Of a stretch of 8,402 nucleotides of DNA, positions 5,559-8,402 are shown in pieces (position 1 is the stretch's first letter; each line of letters begins with the position of its first letter). The translations under genes were made by a program, and so were the position numbers. Under the pieces are notes generated by a model. That model was not told the DNA's origin and did no database searches. It saw only the letters and a list, made by a program, of their open reading frames with translations. Source of the DNA: JBOHUX01 sp050734915 (GTDB lineage: Bacteria; Chloroflexota; Dormibacteria; Dormibacterales; Dormibacteraceae); assembly GCA_050734915.1 (NCBI GenBank), contig JBOHUX010000103.1, forward strand, positions 1 to 8,402, written 5' to 3'.

Positions 5559-6695
5559 ATGAAGGTGGGGGTTCCGAAGGAGACCGTCGCGGGTGAGCGG
5601 CGGGTCGCGCTGGTGCCCGAAGCCGCCGCCCGTCTCGTACAGGCCGGCCACGAGGTGCTGGTCGAGGCGGGCGCAGGGGCCGGCTCGTACTTCCCGGACC
5701 CGGCCTACGAGGCGGCGGGCGCGCAGCTCTCGCGGGGGCCGGTGGCGGCCGCGGCGGACGTCCTTCTCAAGGTCCAGCCGCCCACCACGTCGGAGGTCGG
5801 TGCCCTGCGTCCGGGCGTGGTGCTGATCAGCTTCCTGCAGCCGAGCGGCAACGCGGAGCTGATCCAGGCCCTGGCAGCCGCCCGGGTGACCGCCCTCAGC
5901 CTCGAGCTGATCCCCCGCATCAGCCGGGCCCAGGCCATGGACGCGCTCTCCTCCCAGGCCGGCGTCGCCGGCTACCGGGCTGTCCTCATCGCCGCCGATC
6001 GGCTGCCCAAGTTCTTCCCCATGCTGATGACCGCCGCCGGTACCGTCGCGCCCGCCCGCGTCTTCGTCCTCGGCGCCGGCGTGGCGGGCCTGCAGGCGAT
6101 CGCGACCGCCCGCCGCCTGGGGGCCGTCGTCGAGGCCTTCGACGTGCGCCCGGCGGTCAGGGAGGAGGTGAGGAGCCTCGGCGCCCGCTTCGTGGAACTC
6201 GAGCTGGAGTCCCAGGAGGGGGCCGGCGGCTACGCCGGCGAGCAGTCGGAGGAGTTCCTCGCCAAGCAGCGGGAGCTGGTCGGCGACCACGTCGCCGCCT
6301 CGGACGTGGTGATCACCACCGCCGCCATCCCGGGCCGCCGGGCGCCGCTGCTGGTTACCGCCGAGATGGTGCGCCGGATGCGGCCGGGATCAGTGATCGT
6401 CGATCTGGCCGCCGAGTCAGGCGGCAACTGCGAGCTCAGCCGCCCGGGGGAGGAGGTCGTCGAGTCAGGGGTCACCATCCACGGCGTCCGGAACCTGCCC
6501 AGCAGCATGCCCGCGCACGCCAGCCAGCTCTACTCCAAGAACGTCACCAACCTCCTGGCGCTGATCACCCGGGAGGCGACGCTGGCATTCGACCTCGACG
6601 ACGAGATCGTCAGGAGCGCCTGTGTCACACACGGGGGCGAGATCCTCCACCAGGCGACACGGGATCTCATCGCCCATCCGGCGGCGTCCGGATGA
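5559..6695 (+). CDS. pntAA: NAD(P) transhydrogenase subunit alpha part 1 (NAD(H)-binding domain I)
   Basis: Cytosolic NAD(H)-binding component (domain I) of proton-translocating transhydrogenase, which passes hydride from NADH to NADP+ at the expense of the proton gradient. The 378-residue product opens with MKVGVPKETVAGERRVALVP, the conserved start of the alanine dehydrogenase/PNT N-terminal fold. The RQD loop of domain I is intact: Arg120, Gln125 and Asp128 in PRISRAQAMDALSSQ. The Rossmann motif is VFVLGAGVAGLQAIA (168-182), with Asp195 at the end of the next strand where NAD-specific members carry an acidic residue. MTAAGT (157-162), GGYA (223-226), TTAAIPGR (253-260) and DLAAESGGNC (282-291) are also family marks. 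The ATG at 5559 is chosen over the longer open frame from 5448 because the family N-terminus begins exactly there and a -10 precedes it. First gene of a three-gene operon; the split alpha subunit contrasts with the fused PntA of E. coli. Confidence 0.95.
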   Translation: MKVGVPKETVAGERRVALVPEAAARLVQAGHEVLVEAGAGAGSYFPDPAYEAAGAQLSRGPVAAAADVLLKVQPPTTSEVGALRPGVVLISFLQPSGNAELIQALAAARVTALSLELIPRISRAQAMDALSSQAGVAGYRAVLIAADRLPKFFPMLMTAAGTVAPARVFVLGAGVAGLQAIATARRLGAVVEAFDVRPAVREEVRSLGARFVELELESQEGAGGYAGEQSEEFLAKQRELVGDHVAASDVVITTAAIPGRRAPLLVTAEMVRRMRPGSVIVDLAAESGGNCELSRPGEEVVESGVTIHGVRNLPSSMPAHASQLYSKNVTNLLALITREATLAFDLDDEIVRSACVTHGGEILHQATRDLIAHPAASG

Positions 6696-7027
6696 CCTCG
6701 GGAGTCCTGGGCGAGGTGACCGTCTTCGTCCTCGCCGTCTTCGTCGGGTTCGAGGTCATCTCCAAGGTGCCGACCATGCTCCACACGCCCCTGATGTCGG
6801 GCAGCAACGCGATCCACGGCATCATCCTGGTCGGGGCGATGGCCATCGCGGGCCAGGCGCGGACCCCGCTCGAGATGGCGCTCGGCCTGCTCGCGGTGAT
6901 CCTCGCAACGCTCAACGTGGTCGGCGGCTTCGTGGTCACCGACCGGATGCTGGAGATGTTCAAGGGCCGGAGCGCCCGCCCCGGCGCGGCCGGTTCCGGC
7001 GCCGACCCCGCCCCGCACGGGCGATGA
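6692..7027 (+). CDS. pntAB: NAD(P) transhydrogenase subunit alpha part 2 (membrane domain II)
   Basis: Small integral membrane component, 111 residues, supplying the alpha-side helices of domain II, the proton channel. Three hydrophobic segments are visible at about 6-22, 38-54 and 61-84. Between them is the family signature SKVPTMLHTPLMSGSNAIHG (24-43). His42 lies in the second helix at the position I recall as the proton-pathway histidine in the Thermus thermophilus alpha-2 subunit. The C-terminal tail (about 94-111) is rich in Ala, Gly, Pro and Arg and probably disordered. It overlaps pntAA by four bases (ATGA) and pntB by four bases (ATGA), with only weak ribosome sites, so translation is probably coupled through the operon and subunit stoichiometry kept equal. 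Confidence 0.95.
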   Translation: MTSGVLGEVTVFVLAVFVGFEVISKVPTMLHTPLMSGSNAIHGIILVGAMAIAGQARTPLEMALGLLAVILATLNVVGGFVVTDRMLEMFKGRSARPGAAGSGADPAPHGR

Positions 7028-8402
7028 GCATCCTGACCGGGATCGGCGCCGCATACCTGATCGCCGCGATCGGCTTCATCCTCGCGTTGAAGGGCCTGAC
7101 CTCGCCCCGCACGGCCCGCTACGGCAATCTCATCGGCGCGGGCGGGATGATCCTGGCCGTCGGCCTCACCTTCGCCCAGCCGGGGCTCCGCAACTTCGGG
7201 CTGATCGCGATCGGGATGGTGATCGGAGTGGCGCTCGCCGTCCCCGCCGCGCGGATGGTGAAGATGACCGCGATGCCGCAGATGGTCGCCGTCTTCAACG
7301 GCGTCGGCGGCGGCGCCGCGGCCCTGGTCTCGGTCTCCGAGTTCGCGCGCCAGGGGCCGGCCTCGGTGCCGGTGGGGGTGATCGGGGCCGTCCTCTTCAG
7401 CGTGGTCGTCGGCAGCGTCTCGTTCGCGGGCAGCGGCGTCGCCTTCGCCAAGCTCCAGGAGCTGATGACCGGACGCCCGATCACCTACGCCGGCCAGCAG
7501 GTCGTGAATGGGATCGTGGGCGCCGCCATCGTCGCGCTCGCGATCTGGGTGCTGATCACCGGCAGCTCCCCGGTCCTGGTGCTGCTGCTCCTCCTCGCGC
7601 TCCTCTTCGGCGTGGCCTTCGTCCTTCCCATCGGCGGCGCGGACATGCCGGTCGTGATCTCGCTGCTCAACTCCTTCACCGGCCTCGCGGTGGCGGCCTC
7701 CGGCTTCGTGCTCCAGAACACGCTGCTGATCGTCGCCGGGACCCTGGTCGGCGCCTCCGGGGGCCTGCTGACGAGGATGATGAGCCGGGCCATGGGCCGC
7801 TCCCTGGCCAACATCCTCTTCGGCGCCTTCGGCGCCGCCCCCAGCGCCGGCGCCGCCGTGGAGGCGGGGGGCGACAGGTCGGTCCGCTCGGGGACGCCCG
7901 AGGACATCGGCACCCTGCTCGCCTACTCCCACCGGGTGGTGATCGTCCCCGGCTACGGGCTCGCGGTCGCCCAGGCACAGCACGCCGCGCGCGAGCTGGC
8001 CGACCTGCTCGAGAAGCGGGGCGTGGAGGTGAGGTATGGCATCCACCCGGTGGCGGGCCGGATGCCGGGCCACATGAACGTCCTGCTCGCCGAGGCGAAC
8101 GTGCCCTATGAGCAGCTGAGGGAGATGGACGAGATCAATCCCCAGTTCCCGAGCACCGACGTGGCGCTGGTGGTGGGGGCCAACGACGTCGTCAACCCGG
8201 CCGCCCGGGAGACTCCCGGCAGCCCCATCTACGGGATGCCGATCCTGAATGTGGACGAGGCGACCAACGTCGTCTTTCTGAAGCGCAGCATGCGGCCGGG
8301 CTTCGCGGGCATCGACAACTCGCTCCTCTACAGCCCCCGGACGGTGATGCTGTTCGGTGACGCCAAGGACACCCTCACGAAGCTGGTCGCCGCCGTCAAG
8401 GC
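7024..8402 (+). CDS. pntB: NAD(P) transhydrogenase subunit beta (domains II and III), C-terminus just cut off
   Basis: Membrane and NADP(H)-binding component. 459 full codons are present; the E. coli protein is 462 residues, so only a few are missing at the window edge. About nine hydrophobic segments lie between residues 5 and 248, with the conserved loop MVKMTAMPQMVAVFNGVGGG (78-97) and NSFTGLAVAASGF (216-228). After a linker, domain III begins near 295: VVIVPGYGLAVAQAQ (305-319) is the NADP fingerprint, followed by YGIHPVAGRMPGHMNVLLAE (338-357), DVALVVGANDVVNPAA (379-394) and the NADP-lid region KRSMRPGFAGIDN (420-432). At residue 92 there is Asn, where the E. coli-type beta subunit has its proton-channel His91; His42 of PntAB may take that role. 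Last gene of the operon as far as the window shows. Confidence 0.95.
   Translation, partial: MSILTGIGAAYLIAAIGFILALKGLTSPRTARYGNLIGAGGMILAVGLTFAQPGLRNFGLIAIGMVIGVALAVPAARMVKMTAMPQMVAVFNGVGGGAAALVSVSEFARQGPASVPVGVIGAVLFSVVVGSVSFAGSGVAFAKLQELMTGRPITYAGQQVVNGIVGAAIVALAIWVLITGSSPVLVLLLLLALLFGVAFVLPIGGADMPVVISLLNSFTGLAVAASGFVLQNTLLIVAGTLVGASGGLLTRMMSRAMGRSLANILFGAFGAAPSAGAAVEAGGDRSVRSGTPEDIGTLLAYSHRVVIVPGYGLAVAQAQHAARELADLLEKRGVEVRYGIHPVAGRMPGHMNVLLAEANVPYEQLREMDEINPQFPSTDVALVVGANDVVNPAARETPGSPIYGMPILNVDEATNVVFLKRSMRPGFAGIDNSLLYSPRTVMLFGDAKDTLTKLVAAVK

Noticed and set aside
3727..5562. A 611-codon open frame on the plus strand opposite the gamma-alpha subunit gene
   Set aside because: It is antisense to a well-conserved enzyme gene; its translation is low-complexity in Arg, Gly, Asp and Val with no recognisable motif, as expected from GC-rich codon shadowing.
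6667..8073. A 468-codon open frame on the minus strand opposite pntAB and pntB
   Set aside because: Antisense shadow of the transhydrogenase genes; its His/Asp/Gly/Arg-rich composition mirrors hydrophobic codons and shows no domain.
1..8402. CRISPR arrays, tRNA/rRNA genes, insertion sequences, defence systems
   Set aside because: No spaced direct repeats, cloverleaf or rRNA-like sequence, transposase, terminal repeats or defence genes were seen on either strand.

Overview
This is a GC-rich (roughly two-thirds G+C by eye), gene-dense bacterial window. Nearly all of it codes, and no stretch over about 120 bases lacks a gene. High GC, GTG starts and TANNNT -10 elements 7-8 bases before start codons (the signature of leaderless mRNAs) fit an actinobacterium, Chloroflexota or a related deep lineage such as Dormibacterota. 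No marker gene settles this, so the assignment is inference.

Layout. (1) 1-1422, minus strand: a two-gene molybdate/tungstate unit. The upstream gene (904-1422) encodes an ArsR-type winged helix fused to a molybdate-binding Mop domain. The downstream gene (1-893, cut by the window edge) encodes a WtpA/ModA-like lipoprotein that would capture the oxyanion. (2) 1423-1542: a divergent promoter region with a perfect 10-bp inverted repeat. (3) 1543-1869, plus strand: a small helix-turn-helix protein of unknown target, followed by a cluster of four CTAG sites. (4) 1932-5457, minus strand: an apparent operon of a fused gamma-alpha subunit and a beta subunit of a 2-oxoacid:ferredoxin oxidoreductase, then an SAM-dependent O-methyltransferase that carries a one-base frameshift. 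(5) 5458-5558: a second divergent promoter region. (6) 5559-8402, plus strand: the three-gene proton-translocating NAD(P) transhydrogenase operon pntAA-pntAB-pntB, with ATGA overlaps at both junctions; pntB runs off the end lacking only its last few residues.

How the parts fit. The oxidoreductase makes (or consumes) reduced ferredoxin while interconverting a 2-oxoacid and an acyl-CoA. The divergently transcribed transhydrogenase couples the proton gradient to hydride transfer from NADH to NADP+. Together they look like a redox-balancing neighbourhood. The Mop-domain regulator most likely controls the adjacent binding-protein gene in response to molybdate or tungstate. No mobile element, CRISPR array, RNA gene or defence system was seen. 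The most unusual item is the ArsR-Mop fusion: a candidate molybdate-responsive repressor built differently from classical ModE.
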